A DNA stretch of 37,978 bases from Chara braunii (GCA_003427395.1 BFEA01000206.1:1889033-1927010); one strand, 5' to 3'. Counted from the first letter of the stretch, positions 1 through 9,836 are shown. The notes: generated from the sequence alone by a model not told the origin. Numbers and translations are program-made.

Positions 1-57
<57 letters not shown>

Positions 58-154
58 TAAAGCAGCAGAAATGAAGATATGAAAACAGGAATTACACACA
101 CACACACACACACACAAATAAAGCAGCAGAAATGAAGATATGAAAACAGGAATT
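1..154. repeat. (AC)n microsatellite with 61-bp tandem duplication
   Basis: An AC dinucleotide run (1-54) is followed by a 39-bp non-repetitive spacer beginning AAATAAAGCAGCAG. A second AC run (94-115) and an identical copy of the spacer (116-154) follow. The period is 61 bp, so the AC tract and spacer were duplicated together. The repeat continues beyond the left edge of the window. Confidence 0.95.
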
Positions 155-283
155 AACTCACCTTCAGTCATGTTGGCGTGCTTGAATGCACAGCCCAAGC
201 CTCAGCGTCAAACCTTCTCGATGCAGAGCCCTTCCCGATGCACAGCCCAATCTCAAGCACGGCAAAAGCTTAGGAACAACATT

Positions 284-286
<3 letters not shown>

Positions 287-374
<88 letters not shown>
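287..374. repeat. Compound (GT)n(GA)n microsatellite
   Basis: About 35 uninterrupted GT units (287-356) run directly into about nine GA units (to 374). Open reading frames crossing it encode only Cys-Val or Thr-His repeats and are not genes. Confidence 0.97.
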
Positions 375-424
375 GAAAGTGTGTTTGTGTGTCTGTGTGT
401 AGAATGCGTGGAGACGAGCTTTGA

Positions 425-655
425 GTAACGTAGAGTAGTGCAAAGTCCATTCGGCAACGTCGTTGAGTAGCTTTGAGTGTCGAGTCTGAGTCCAGTCGAC
501 AATGTCGTAGAGTAGTTGCTCAGAACATCTAGTTGGACTGCAGTTGACATTGTCTGCTCCGGCGTCGAGTCGTAATGTAGTTGCTTAGAACATCTAGTTG
601 GACTGCAGTCGACATCATCTGCTCCGGCGTCGAGACATAATGAATTGAATGTAGA
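425..655. repeat. Degenerate tandem repeats, about 65 bp period
   Basis: Two clear copies start at 512 and 577 (motif GTAGTTGCT-AGAACATCTAG, then GACTGCAGT-GACAT, CTGCTCCGGCGTCGAG). Older degenerate copies of the GTCGAGT/AGTCGAC words extend left to about 425. From 656 to about 890 the sequence is rich in GGTGC/GGCAC words without a clean period. I see no gene in 890-1500. Confidence 0.75.
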
Positions 656-1510
656 GCAATCCGGCGTCCAGTCGACCCACCGGGGCAGTGCCGCGTACCC
701 ATGGAGTTTGTTACTATATGCGGACTGCCCCGGTGCTGTGCCCAGTACTGGTGCTGGCCAGCTAATGTGCGGTGGTACTTGCGTTGCCGTACGGGCTTGG
801 TACCGTGCGTGGCACCGCCGCTGGCATGTGGGTCTTGTGTGGCACCGGCACTGGTGCCGTGCTGTGCGACGGTTCAACTTCTAAGCAAAAACGATCAGCG
901 GGCGATTGGGATCGTCGCGGTGCGAAGAATTGGAGGGCCCCGATCGTCTGCTGGTCACAGGCCTACAAATTAGCGGATTGTTATGATGTAGCGACTTCAG
1001 GATTACCTGGGGAGTGTGACTGTGGCAATGGCATTTCAAGGCGGTCGGCCTTTTAAATTTTAGCCTGCACTTCACAACCCTCCGAGGTGTGTACGTCCAA
1101 CCCAACCTTTCTGTCTTCCCTACCTGTCGAGCTCCTCGTGGTCTCCTCTGCCTTTCACCAGTACTCTTGCTCTTTACATGCCTGCATGGCATGCGCTTCG
1201 AAGTTCGAACCGTATATGCAATTTTTGCAGATGGCTTACAACGCGGTATTCCCCACATGATTAAGATTCAGAACTTCGCATTAGTGCCTTCTCTTCTATC
1301 CTTTGATAGGCCGGAGTCCCACGGGTGATGGAAAGTGGAAAGAGAAACGCTAGAAAACCTTAGCACGCGATAGCAGCAGTATTATCCCATTTTACTGAAG
1401 GTCTTGCTGTGTCTTGAATATTTCCTGTTTCAACCACCTGATTTGCTATGGCATCCTGCTTGTCAATTTGGCCCAGTGGATCTCCTGTAAAAAAGACTGG
1501 ACCTACATTT

Positions 1511-2315
1511 TTTTTTTTTTAACCCCCTTTTTTTTTTTGAAAGGCTTTTAACTATTTTTTCACTTGAAAGCATACATGCAAGCGCACATCATGCGGGCGG
1601 TTCCCTACGTGCGGCGCACGGCGTGTGCGGAGAACGACCTGTCACCCCCCTCGGAAAAAAAATAAAAGGCCGGGGTTGAAACGTTGCATTTGAGGCCCCC
1701 CGCCAAAACTATAAGCGAGATGAAAAAAAATTTTACAGGAGTACTGCTCACCTTGCTCCTACTCCCCTTCCTCAGCCTCCATGTCTCCTCCTCCCTTCTC
1801 CTTTTTGTCTCCTCCTCCTCCTCCTCCTCCTCCTCCTGTTCGTCCTCCTCCTCCCGCCCTTCCATGGTTTTGTCTCCTCCTCCTCGTACTTCCTCATCTT
1901 CCATGCCTCCTCGTCTCCTTCCCTTCCTCGTGTCCTCCCCTTCCTCGCCGTCCATGTCTCCTCCTCCTCCTCGTCCTCCTCCTCCTGCCCTTCCTCTTTT
2001 CCCTCCGTCCATCTCTCCTCCCCCATCTCGACTCCTCCTCCTTGTCGTCCTCGCTGTCCTCGTCGTCCTCCTCGTCCACCACCTCCTCCTCCTCTCCATA
2101 TCCCCCTCTCCTTCCATATCCCCATCTTCCTGTCATACCCCTCCCTGTTCCCCCTCCCAAAAAAAATAAAAATAATAATAATAAAAATAAAAAACCTGCA
2201 CGATTCCGCACAGGCACCCCCCGCACGGAACTCCGCACAGAACTCGGCACGAATGTGCGGCTCGTGCGGTTGCAAGTATGCTTGAAAGGCTTTAACCTTT
2301 TTTCTTATTTGAAAG
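1511..2315. repeat. Polypyrimidine block flanked by related direct repeats
   Basis: Poly(T) tracts near 1511-1538 precede GAAAGGCTTTTAACTATTTT (about 1539). A close relative, GAAAGGCTTTAACCTTTTTT, occurs at about 2284. Between them, 1745-2160 is almost entirely C and T on the plus strand, dominated by CTC and TCC triplets. The block may have been bracketed by a duplication. ORFs through it are low-complexity Ser/Pro/Leu on one strand and Arg/Glu/Gly on the other, and I do not consider them genes. Confidence 0.8.
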
Positions 2316-2382
2316 GCTGGAAAAATTGGACCTTCGTACGCTTGCAATGTGGCCTTATTTCAATCTTAGAAGCCTCACACTC

Positions 2383-2716
2383 CCGAGCAACGGCAGGAGG
2401 ATGACCATTGGATCAAATGGCTGTTGGGGCATCTTCTGCTCAACCAAAGAACATGTTGAGTGCTGCAGGTTGTAATGATTTTTTCGACAGTGCCATTTTT
2501 TTCTGTGTTCATTTGGTTTTTACACCTCTTCTCTCTCTCTCTCTCTTCCCGTTTCCGAGCAATGGCAGCAGGATGACCATTGGATCAAATGGCTGTTCGC
2601 AGTGTTCGGGCATCTCCTGCTCAACCACTGATCATGTCGAGTGCCCCAGATTGTAATCTCTTTTTCGACGGTTGCCATATTTTTCTGCGTTCATGTGGCT
2701 CGTACGCCTGCTTCTT
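2383..2716. repeat. Diverged tandem duplication, 172-bp period
   Basis: The block starting CGAGCAACGGCAGGAGGATG, with ATGACCATTGGATCAAATGG at 2401, recurs at 2573. The two copies stay alignable through the CTCAACCA, TTTTTCGAC and TTCAT-TGG words. Copy 1 carries an extra CT-rich run (about 2525-2548). The second copy is the target into which the U6 retrocopy at 2721-2830 inserted. Confidence 0.8.
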
Positions 2717-2780
2717 CCTGTTTTTTTTTTTTTTTTTTGACCATTTCTCGATTTATGCATGTCATCCTTGCGCAGGGGCC

Positions 2781-2812
<32 letters not shown>

Positions 2813-2847
2813 ACGAATGTCCTGAAGGACATGTACGCCTGCTTCTT
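2702..2847. repeat. 15-bp target-site duplication around U6 retrocopy
   Basis: GTACGCCTGCTTCTT is present at 2702-2716 and again at 2833-2847. Small extra bases separate it from the insert: CCTG next to the A-tail and AT next to the U6 5' end. The corresponding region of the upstream tandem copy lacks any insert, which supports insertion into one of two paralogous sites. Confidence 0.85.
2721..2830 (-). pseudogene. U6: Retrotransposed U6 snRNA copy with poly(A) tail
   Basis: Read on the minus strand from 2830, the sequence opens with the U6 5' stem-loop (GTCCTTCAGGAC). It continues through the invariant core (AAAATTGGAACGATACAGAG, then AGATTAGCATGGCCCCTGCG and CAAGGATGACA) and ends GAAATGGTC at 2739. 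Instead of a Pol III T-run on the sense strand, 18 A residues follow (2721-2738 as T on plus). The insert is flanked by an exact 15-bp duplication, GTACGCCTGCTTCTT, at 2702-2716 and 2833-2847. These are the hallmarks of LINE-type retrotransposition of U6 RNA. It is nearly full length with few differences from the plant consensus as I know it. It lacks a visible upstream USE/TATA, so it is probably not transcribed. Confidence 0.93.
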
Positions 2848-3385
2848 ATGTTCCTCGTTTGCACTTTTGCTGTTCTGTTTCTTCCCGTTTCGCATTCCTA
2901 CTGCTACTGAGTAAATGTTGGCAGGCAGTGGCAAAGCACAAACACGTGCTTTTATGCATTCGGTGGGATAGCAATCGTAGCACATTCATCACATTTTAGT
3001 ATGATTTTACCTACGATACTCGTGTCAAACTACTCTGGTTTCAGGTGTGTGGTTTGTAGGGTCACTCAGGGAGAACGAACCTATGTGCTCTTGGCAGGAA
3101 TGTTTTGGCGTCATGATGTGTTCACGATGATATGAAGGGCGTGGCTTCCTGCTGTGCTCATGGCAGAGTGGGATATTCTTGTGATGAGCCTATGAAAGCC
3201 TGGTGAAAGTCTGTCACTCAATGTTTCTCTGTGTCAGCACTGTGAGGTGTTGTGACGGCAGCCGTAAGGGTGCTTGGTTGTCTTGTGCAAAAATGTGGAG
3301 AAGTGTGCAAAGCTGCAAGCTCATGCATGCCTTGTGGGGAATGAAAAGTCCACTTGCTGACAGCAAAGGATAACCGGTGAATCCT

Positions 3386-3452
3386 AGCTCAGTTGGTACA
3401 CCCGTAAGCTGTTGAGATGCAAACCTTAGTTTGAAATTTGAATCCGACGAGT
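3386..3452 (+). other. tRNA-like sequence (tRNA pseudogene or SINE head)
   Basis: CCTAGCTCAGTTGGTA contains a good Pol III A-box (TAGCTCAGTTGG). About 45 bp downstream TTTGAATCC resembles a B-box (GGTTCGANTCC). The intervening sequence does not form a convincing anticodon arm, so this is a decayed tRNA or tRNA-derived SINE head rather than a working tRNA. It lies 5' of the MAP kinase exon, probably inside an intron. Confidence 0.45.
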
Positions 3453-3664
3453 GAAATTGCTGAATTGAGGGATGTCAGATGAATCGGTGAGGCATTGGTT
3501 TTGTCGGTTGCTGTGTCATGTGAAGCAAGTGCAGTGTAGGCAGTGTATTATGTACTGTGCGAGCGAAATTGCTGAATTGAGGGATGTCAGATGAGTCGGT
3601 GATGCATTGGTTTTGTCGGTTGCTGTGTCATGTGAAGCAAGTGCAGTGTAGGCAGTGTATGCAC
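3453..3664. repeat. 112-bp tandem duplication
   Basis: GAAATTGCTGAATTGAGGGA begins at 3453 and again at 3565. The copies remain almost identical for about 98 bp (shared words GGTTTTGTCGGTTGCTGTGT and AAGCAAGTGCAGTGTAGG), indicating a fairly recent event. It starts directly after the tRNA-like sequence. I see no gene in 2850-3385 or 3665-3880. Confidence 0.88.
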
Positions 3665-3895
3665 TCTGCAAGCTGACTGCAGCGTGCGGTGTGTGGGGGG
3701 GATAGAACTTACAGTTGCTGACTGAAATGGATGTTTGCCAATCAGTTGGCTCATTCTTTTAGGGTAAAAATAAAAAATAAAAAATTGCATAACAAAATAT
3801 TAAAATAAGCTATTGTCTGGCAAAGTGACTGGCGGGCCGTTGGCCTTACTGTATATTTTCCTGCTTCTGCAGGCACGCCGCTTTGCGCTTGTCTA

Positions 3896-3974
3896 ACACT
3901 GGTTCGATTGCTGTTATTTGCCTCGGTGAGCCGAGTCTGTCTAAAGCGGGTTCAATTCCCGTAGTTCGCCTCTT
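3896..3974 (+). repeat. Duplicated tRNA 3'-half-like (T-arm/B-box) sequence
   Basis: Two related segments, CTGGTTCGATTGCTGTTATT (about 3899) and GGGTTCAATTCCCGTAGTTC (about 3949), both end in GCCTC. The second forms a perfect T-arm-like stem, CGGG-TTCAATT-CCCG. No matching 5' half with an A-box is visible, so this is probably repeat debris carrying B-boxes. It sits in the presumed intron of the MAP kinase gene. Confidence 0.35.
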
Positions 3975-4116
3975 GGATTGCATTTGCCAATGCTCCCGTG
4001 GGTTATCGAGTATGGTCACTCTGCCACGATTTGTGGGGTGAAAGCTGAAAGCTCGCTTGCTGACTGGGGTGGATGTTGGGCAATGAATTGTTGTTGTTGT
4101 TGTCTTGGTGCACAAA

Positions 4117-4118
4117 AG
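4117..4118 (+). promoter_or_regulatory. Predicted 3' splice site of the MAPK terminal exon
   Basis: A TTG-rich tract (4088-4103) precedes GTGCACAAAAG, with AG at 4117-4118. Conserved kinase sequence (L-L-R-G-L-K-Y) starts at 4119 in phase 0. Upstream in the same frame the protein no longer resembles a kinase, which places the junction here. Confidence 0.75.
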
Positions 4119-4802
4119 CTCCTCCGGGGTTTGAAGTACGTGCACTCTGCAAATGTGCTGCACAGGGATCTGAAACCAAGCAATATTCTCTTGAATGCCA
4201 CCTGCGACCTGAAGATATGCGACTTCGGTCTTGCGAGGACAGGCAGTGAGAAAGGGTTCATGACCGAGTATGTTGTTACTCGCTGGTATCGGGCGCCAGA
4301 GCTGCTGCTCTCTTGCGAAGAGTACACCAGCGCTATTGATGTTTGGTCTGTTGGCTGCATTTTTGCTGAGCTCCTTGGCAGAAAGCCGCTGTTCCCGGGT
4401 AAAGATTACATCCATCAGTTGAAACTAATTATCGGCATGATTGGCTCGCCGAGCGAGGAAGATCTTCACTTCATCTCAAGCCAGAAGGCGAGGAGCTACA
4501 TTCGTTCGCTCCCGTTCACTTCCCGAGTGTCCATTGCCCGCCTTTTTCCCCGATCCAATGCGTTAGCCATCAACCTCATTGACCGGATGCTGGTGTTCGA
4601 TCCTCGCCGCCGGATAACTGTGCAGGAAGCGCTCGAGCACCCGTACCTGGCCATGCTTCATGACCCAGCACTGGAGCCAACAGCGCCCACCCTGTTCGAG
4701 TTCGAGTTTGAGGAGGAAGATCTCAAAGAGGAGGTTCTCAGAGAAAAAGTTTACGTGGAGATGCTACACTACCATCCAGAGGCTGCCAACGAGGAAGGGT
4801 AA
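4119..4802 (+). CDS. MAP kinase, C-terminal exon (partial gene)
   Basis: This terminal exon encodes 227 residues of a plant-type MAP kinase, a Ser/Thr kinase activated by dual phosphorylation. Visible in order (exon residues): catalytic loop H-R-D-L-K-P-S-N at 15-22, D-F-G at 35-37, activation loop T-E-Y at 49-51, then the [10 protein letters not shown]+1 segment. The D-V-W-S-V-G-C-I helix F region, CMGC insert and C-lobe follow. The common docking region, L-H-D-P-A-L-E-P at about 180-187, resembles the plant CD motif but lacks one acidic position and the terminal Cys. The reading frame opens at 3978, but 3978-4118 shows no kinase similarity and is taken as intron. The N-lobe (Gly-rich loop, VAIKK lysine) is not found upstream, so those exons lie beyond a long intron or outside the window. 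Stop TAA is at 4800-4802. The frame is intact, so the gene is probably functional. Confidence 0.93.
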   Translation, partial: LLRGLKYVHSANVLHRDLKPSNILLNATCDLKICDFGLARTGSEKGFMTEYVVTRWYRAPELLLSCEEYTSAIDVWSVGCIFAELLGRKPLFPGKDYIHQLKLIIGMIGSPSEEDLHFISSQKARSYIRSLPFTSRVSIARLFPRSNALAINLIDRMLVFDPRRRITVQEALEHPYLAMLHDPALEPTAPTLFEFEFEEEDLKEEVLREKVYVEMLHYHPEAANEEG

Positions 4803-6190
4803 TTCCATTGGGATTGCATTGCTGTTGAATTGTGATTGCAAAAGTCTCTGTCAGAGTCCGTTGGCATGCAGACGCGAGTGATTTCAGATGGGAAAAGTTA
4901 GCATATTAGGTTTGTGTACAGGAGAGGGGGGTGGGTGTGAGGGGCGGCAGAGTGCACTGCTTGGGTAGCGGATTTGCACTGCTGTCGGAATCCGAAGTGG
5001 AAACCGTAGATTTTTCTTTGCGTGCCGTGGAGTGGAGGTTTTTCGTATCGGTCCGAGGACCGCAGTTTTTTGTTTCTTTTTTCTATGCTATGGACCGGCG
5101 ATGAGAATCATGGATATCCGATGCCAGATGTTCATAGGAGGTTCGTTCGACAATTTGTGTCATACATCTTTCCACAGCTTGCATAAAGCCACAGCTTTCC
5201 GTAAGGGGGTTGGGAGATCAATGAGGCCAATGTTTTGTCTTCAATTAAGTCTTTTTCTGCTTGATTGGCTAGCGCTGACATTGCCAGACATGCCATACCT
5301 GTGTGTTTTTTTCTTATAGCTTTTATGTGAGCAAATGTGGTAGTTTGGGACTGGTCTTCCTTGGGAGATGCAGAGCAAGGGATTTATGTTCCTCTGTGTT
5401 CGTGTGCACCTGACCGTCGGTGCTTTCGTGATCCCTAGTGACAATGCTCGTAGCAAAGCCACAAGCTTTGGGGAATAACAGATGGAAGAACGTTGGGGGC
5501 GAGATTTTTCACAGACTGGGCATACATGCAAAAACAGACAGACAGTCAAAGAGTCGAGCAGAGAGAAGGCGTGGAGGTGGCCTGCCGTGCGTTCACAACG
5601 GCTGGTGGGAACCCCGTCGGGAGCCATCCCTATTTTGTGGGGCAAGGTCTCAGAGGGGGCATTCGAGCAGGCGGACACGCGCAGAGAGGGTGCAGATGGG
5701 TGGTCGCCAATTGCAGCCATCGGTGAGCAGAGACCTGTATGTTCAAAGAACTGTGTGGTCAGACTTCTGATTATACCGGAGAGCATAGTCTATGCTAAAC
5801 TACTAGTGCTATGCCGATGAATTTCCACCGAGGGAGTGCCATTGCCACATGGGCCAAGGGACTGAATGATTGACACCAGTCAGGCGTGGCCATCACCGCA
5901 CATTTGATCCAAGTTCAGCGAGTCATCCGAGAGCTCTTCCTCAGCATTTTGCGATCATGTTGTCAGCTATTTCTTGGTATGTGTTTCTACCATCAGGAGT
6001 GCCTTTTTTCTTAACTTTTTTTACCAGTTTTCGGTGGGATCACCCATCGCCCATCGCCGATATCACTGATGTCAGTGGCTGTTGTCTATCAACGGTTCAG
6101 ATCATCAGACTCAGCAGGCACTATTGAAAGATTGATTGTTGCATCTCGGTGCAGCGTCCGGGTTGTTTGTATCACTACAGAGTCAGTACA
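4803..6190. other. MAPK 3' flank, no further gene recognised
   Basis: This stretch presumably starts with the MAP kinase 3' UTR. Short ORFs on both strands (for example minus-strand 5241-5786) show no recognisable domain, and overlapping frames of similar length compete with each other. I see no reliable gene, RNA or mobile element. Confidence 0.6.
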
Positions 6191-6196
6191 GACTGC

Positions 6197-6280
6197 CCGT
6201 GAGTGGCTTTTTTCCTTGCAGATGTGCTCTCTTGAGAGGCAGGCACCCTGTCTTGTAAAAAACTCAGCTTTTGAGCCGTA
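6197..6280. repeat. Inverted repeat, left arm
   Basis: CCCGTGAGTGGCTT, TTCCTTGCAGATGTGCTCTC, TTGAGAGGCA and GTCTTG occur here on the plus strand. All reappear as reverse complement in 7530-7632, with the GCTTTTGAGC word in a different order. The arms are imperfect and modular, about 1.25 kb apart. This could be an old inverted duplication or the ends of a small DNA element. Confidence 0.6.
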
Positions 6281-7529
6281 ATGTAGTAATTTCTCACCCT
6301 CTCTGCCTTTCCTTTTCAGCTGGAAGTCTGCAACTGCTGGGTAATCTGTTTTGTCCGAGACCATGTCTGTAAATAGTGCAGTGTACATATCTAGTGTCTG
6401 TGGTGTGTCGGCCGGTCACACGACACAGCAGCCGGAGGTTTGGTAGCTGGCCAAAATTCGCTGTGGCATAGCAAAGCCTGTGCCACAGACTTTGCACGTC
6501 TGCGTTGCAAAAATTCGAGCAGTTGATTGATTCTTGCAGCGATGATGTAAAGCTTGTTGGGCGTGTGTGGCCGCCCTTGGCCGGCTGTGAGAGATATGCA
6601 CTCTCTGCTGTTACCAATCCTCGGCTGAGATGAATCGGAGCCCAAGATCACCTTTGCCGCTTTGCGGCTTGCGGCTCAGAGTCTGCCATTTGCAGGCTGC
6701 GAGAGTGAAGTGCAGCTCCGCCATTGACATGCATGCAGGAATTACATGGTGCGATGCGATAAAGCAAGGTGTGTGATGATGGGCAGCCGTGAGAGTTGAA
6801 GCTGTGATACAGCTAAATTTACGGAGGGCTGAATAGCGGGGAGGATGAGTTCCCAGTGTTTTCACCTTTCGGCGTTTCGGATGAAGATGGTGGCAGTTGT
6901 AGTGGTGGCTCAATTCAGCATCTCTGCTGGCTTGCCTGACATTCGCCATGATTCTCAAAGTGCAATACTTTCTTTTTGACCGAAGGAGAGTCTGGAAACA
7001 GTGGAAAGGAAAAAAGACCACCACCATTTAGACTTCAGGCGAGCAGGTGCCATTGCTCTGCCGATCAGTAGGAATTATGCTGCTGCTGCGCTCGGTGAAT
7101 TCTCTTTGTAAGTTGTAACATTTATGCCGTTTTGTACTTGACCAGGGGAACATCATGATGCTGGTGGTGGTCGGCGGAAGACGAAAGACGGAGTTATATG
7201 CTAGAAGGTGGTGTGAATATTTTTGAAAAATCTGCATCTGCAGTATTGTTGTTGGCGTATGTGTATTTGAAATTGGCAACCTGTGGTGACATCGAATTTG
7301 TTCTCCTGTCACCGCGAATGCGAAAAAAAGAAGCAAGAACGACAATTAGAAATGCGAAAGGTGCTTTTTTCTTTCTCAAGCGGGCTGGTGGCAGGTAGGT
7401 GCACTGTCAAGTTCGCCCCGGCCAAAGGTCATGGAACCGAACACGTTCCCATCATTTTACATCATCCCAGTTGTCATGCTCGAGTCGGACATAGGTTATA
7501 TTCTCTCCTTGTGGCTCACGCGCAGTCTT

Positions 7530-7632
7530 TTGCAAGACGGGGTATGCCTCTCAAGAGAGCATATCTGCAAGGAAAGCAGCCACAGGCGGGCTCAAAAGCA
7601 GAATTTTTACGGAAGCCACTCACGGGCTAAAA
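7530..7632. repeat. Inverted repeat, right arm
   Basis: This is the reverse-complement partner of 6197-6280. It contains CAAGACGGGGTATGCCTCTC, AAGAGAGCATATCTGCAAGG and CACTCACGGGC. The DNA between the arms (6281-7529) has no recognisable transposase or other gene. Confidence 0.6.
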
Positions 7633-7809
7633 AACAGAGAGCTTATACTCTTTCCTTGTCGCATGTCTTCGGTTTTGGTGTGTTAGGCTGAACCCTGCGT
7701 ATCCGCCTCTGCGTCCTGTGCCTCCTGCAACAGTAGACCTTGCTTACCCAGCGTATCCGCCTCTGCTGTCAAGTCGGGTCTTCGAGCTTTGTGCAGGGAG
7801 TTTTGGTCC

Positions 7810-8005
7810 GATCTCACTACCACGGACTACGTACGAGTCTGTAGACTACGATTTTAAATCATTTTTTAGGATGACACAGTTCGAATGATAGTCTGAAATG
7901 GCCTGATCTCACCACCACAGACTATGTACGAGTCAGTCAGCCTAGAGATACTGAGGAGGAAGTTCCACAGCTTGACTCAGACCATTTTTCAGGATGACAC
8001 GCTTG
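7810..8005. repeat. Tandem duplication, about 104-bp period
   Basis: GATCTCACTACCACGGACTA-CGTACGAGTC at 7810 is echoed by GATCTCACCACCACAGACTA-TGTACGAGTC at 7914. Each is followed by a CATTTTT-AGGATGACAC word. A T19 homopolymer lies at 8237-8255. I see no gene in 7640-8360. Confidence 0.75.
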
Positions 8006-8369
8006 GATGACCTTCCAAGGCTTTCCCCGAATGCAATGCGGCTTCCCCTATAGACTGCATCTAACCGGAAAAGTAGCTTGTATGCATTGAATTGCATTCA
8101 TGTTCGTGGTGCATTGTGTTCGGAGAAGACGACAGCATTCCTGTGTGCTTGCCACAGTCAGTCGACCGGCCAATACTGCTTCTTGCATTGCACAGAATCG
8201 AGAGATGACAAGGTGCCAAACAACTCCGTCGATATGTTTTTTTTTTTTTTTTTTTGCCATGGTCATTTAGTTTATAGCCTGGGGATCTAGGTAGAGGAGC
8301 AGAATGTCTTTGGGAGGCTGTGAAGGAGAATAAAAACTCGCATATAACTTTGCGTGCTTGACTGCTATG

Positions 8370-8392
8370 TATCTCTGACTCACACAGAGATA
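8370..8392. other. Short perfect inverted repeat
   Basis: TATCTCTG (8370-8377) and CAGAGATA (8385-8392) form a perfect 8-bp stem around a 7-base loop. It has no obvious gene context. Confidence 0.6.
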
Positions 8393-8454
8393 TGAGTTTT
8401 CCACTTTCTGTGGTTGACTTGACTCTACATATCTCACACCGGGAAATGAGTCAA

Positions 8455-8830
8455 CCACACTATGAGTGTTGCTTTGTGTCGGTTGACTGACCTACGAGTG
8501 AGTGTTGCTTTGCGTCGGTTGACTGCTAAACATTAGGAAAATGTCAATGCAACAGCCAATGAGAAGAATTAATCTTGACTGCTATGCGTGAGTGTTGCGT
8601 TGTGTTGGTTGACTGATTGACTGCTATGAGTGAGTGTTGCTTTGGGTCGGTTGACTGCGGAACATTAGGAACTGCTATGAGTGTTGCTTTGTGTCGGTTG
8701 ATTGCTATGAGTGAGTGTTGCTTTGGGTCCGTTCACTGATATGAGTGAGTGTTGCTTTGGGTCGGTTGACTGCGAAACATTAGGAAAATGTCGATGCAAC
8801 AACCAATGAGAAGAATTAATCTTGCTGGCT
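8455..8830. repeat. Nested tandem repeats (GAGTGTTGCTTTG units)
   Basis: The word TGAGTGTTGCTTTG-GTCGGTTGACTG recurs about six times between 8463 and 8770, often preceded by CTATGAG. A higher-order copy, AAACATTAGGAAAATGTC through AGAAGAATTAATCTTG, occurs at 8528 and 8775 (period 247 bp). It is satellite-like but short. I see no gene in 8830-9350. Confidence 0.85.
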
Positions 8831-9356
8831 AGCTCTGAGGTATTTGGCCCTGAGCGTCGCGCAGCAAATAGCGCACGGTTTCTCAATGAAGCTGCAGAGA
8901 CAAGAGAAGGGCGGACTAATTCAAGAAAGCAGCGCGATATGCTTTCCAAGCTGACCCCGGTCGATCCAAGTGGGAGTCTGTATCAACTATGAATGCACTA
9001 TCCTGCCTGTTTCAGTTCTTTTTATCATGTCTGTGGAATTGCATTGTTGCACTGATGAGAGTGTATTATGTGTCTGTCAGTTTCTGACTTTGTGCTGTGC
9101 CCCTTGTGTGCGACCTTCTGCACCAATGCTCTTGTTCTGAATTCAATGATTGGTTTATTGTCATATATATATTAAGGTGGATTATCAATTAGTGTAATCA
9201 GTTAGGGGATTCTGCAGACTGTTGAGGGTTCAGCCTCCTGATGAGTCAGTGAAACTCCGACGAAACAGTTTGCCACAGCCCCTCGTTTGTTGTCCTCTTC
9301 TCCCTCTCTGCCTACGGTTTACGGGCAGCTCTGTTTGACTATATAGGTTACCAGGC

Positions 9357-9428
9357 CGAACGTTCGGGCGTTCGGGGTCCAAACCTCAAGGCGTTTGGCC
9401 CCCGCCAAAAATTATTTTGGGGCCTAAA
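9357..9428. other. Palindrome and AT-centred hairpin
   Basis: CGAACGTTCG (9357-9366) is a perfect palindrome. Just downstream TTTGGCCCC (9394-9402) can pair with GGGGCCTAAA (about 9419-9428, one bulge), enclosing an A/T-rich inner repeat CCAAAA...TTTTGG. A TATA-like ACTATATAGG precedes it near 9338. Function unknown. Confidence 0.45.
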
Positions 9429-9712
9429 AATTGTTTTTTTGGTTGATTGTTTTTTTGTGAGTTCTATATGACATGCGGTCCATGCATATAAATTTTCGAG
9501 GCATTTTGCCAAGTGCAAGGAAGATGAGCAATAGCGAACTTCAGCAATCAAACAGCGTCATACACATAAGACCAGATAGTCGTGACCTCGAACCAACAGC
9601 AGAATTGCATAACGAGTTTCACCAAATAAGAGCACACCAAAAGCTCGTAATTGACAATGCTGGAATAGTCTCATCATCATCATCAACGAAGAACCAATGT
9701 TGATATCCTATC

Positions 9713-9836
9713 TGGCGCTCGGCACCCAGACTACAGATGGCAGATCCTAGCCTAGACTACAATGCCGAAGATGACGACAACAGCTCTCCCGAAGTACGAG
9801 CAGATGGTGGCCAATGCCGCACGCTTCCAGCACCAG
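9713..9836 (+). other. Possible PBS and N-terminal gag fragment of another retroelement
   Basis: TGGCGCTCGGCACCCAGA at 9713 looks like a primer-binding site following an LTR end (preceding TATCCTATC). The frame opening with ATG at 9762 reads 25 residues ending A-A-R-F-Q-H-Q. It stops exactly at CAG|GTATGT (9836/9837), a good 5' splice site. Downstream ORFs are low complexity. I cannot identify the primer tRNA, and no LTR boundary is proven, so the call is tentative. Confidence 0.3.

Noticed and set aside
140-450. ORFs on both strands through the GT/GA microsatellite
   Set aside because: They encode Cys-Val, Thr-His or Arg-Glu dipeptide runs created by the repeat.
1605-2404. Several 120-207 codon ORFs on both strands
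   Set aside because: All follow the polypyrimidine tract; absence of stops is due to base composition, and there is no domain-like sequence.
3846-4415. 189-codon minus-strand ORF opposite the MAPK exon
   Set aside because: It is a shadow of the conserved kinase frame on the plus strand.
5241-5786. 181-codon minus-strand ORF
   Set aside because: No recognisable motif, competing plus-strand ORFs of similar quality, no homologous repeat; not supportable as a gene.
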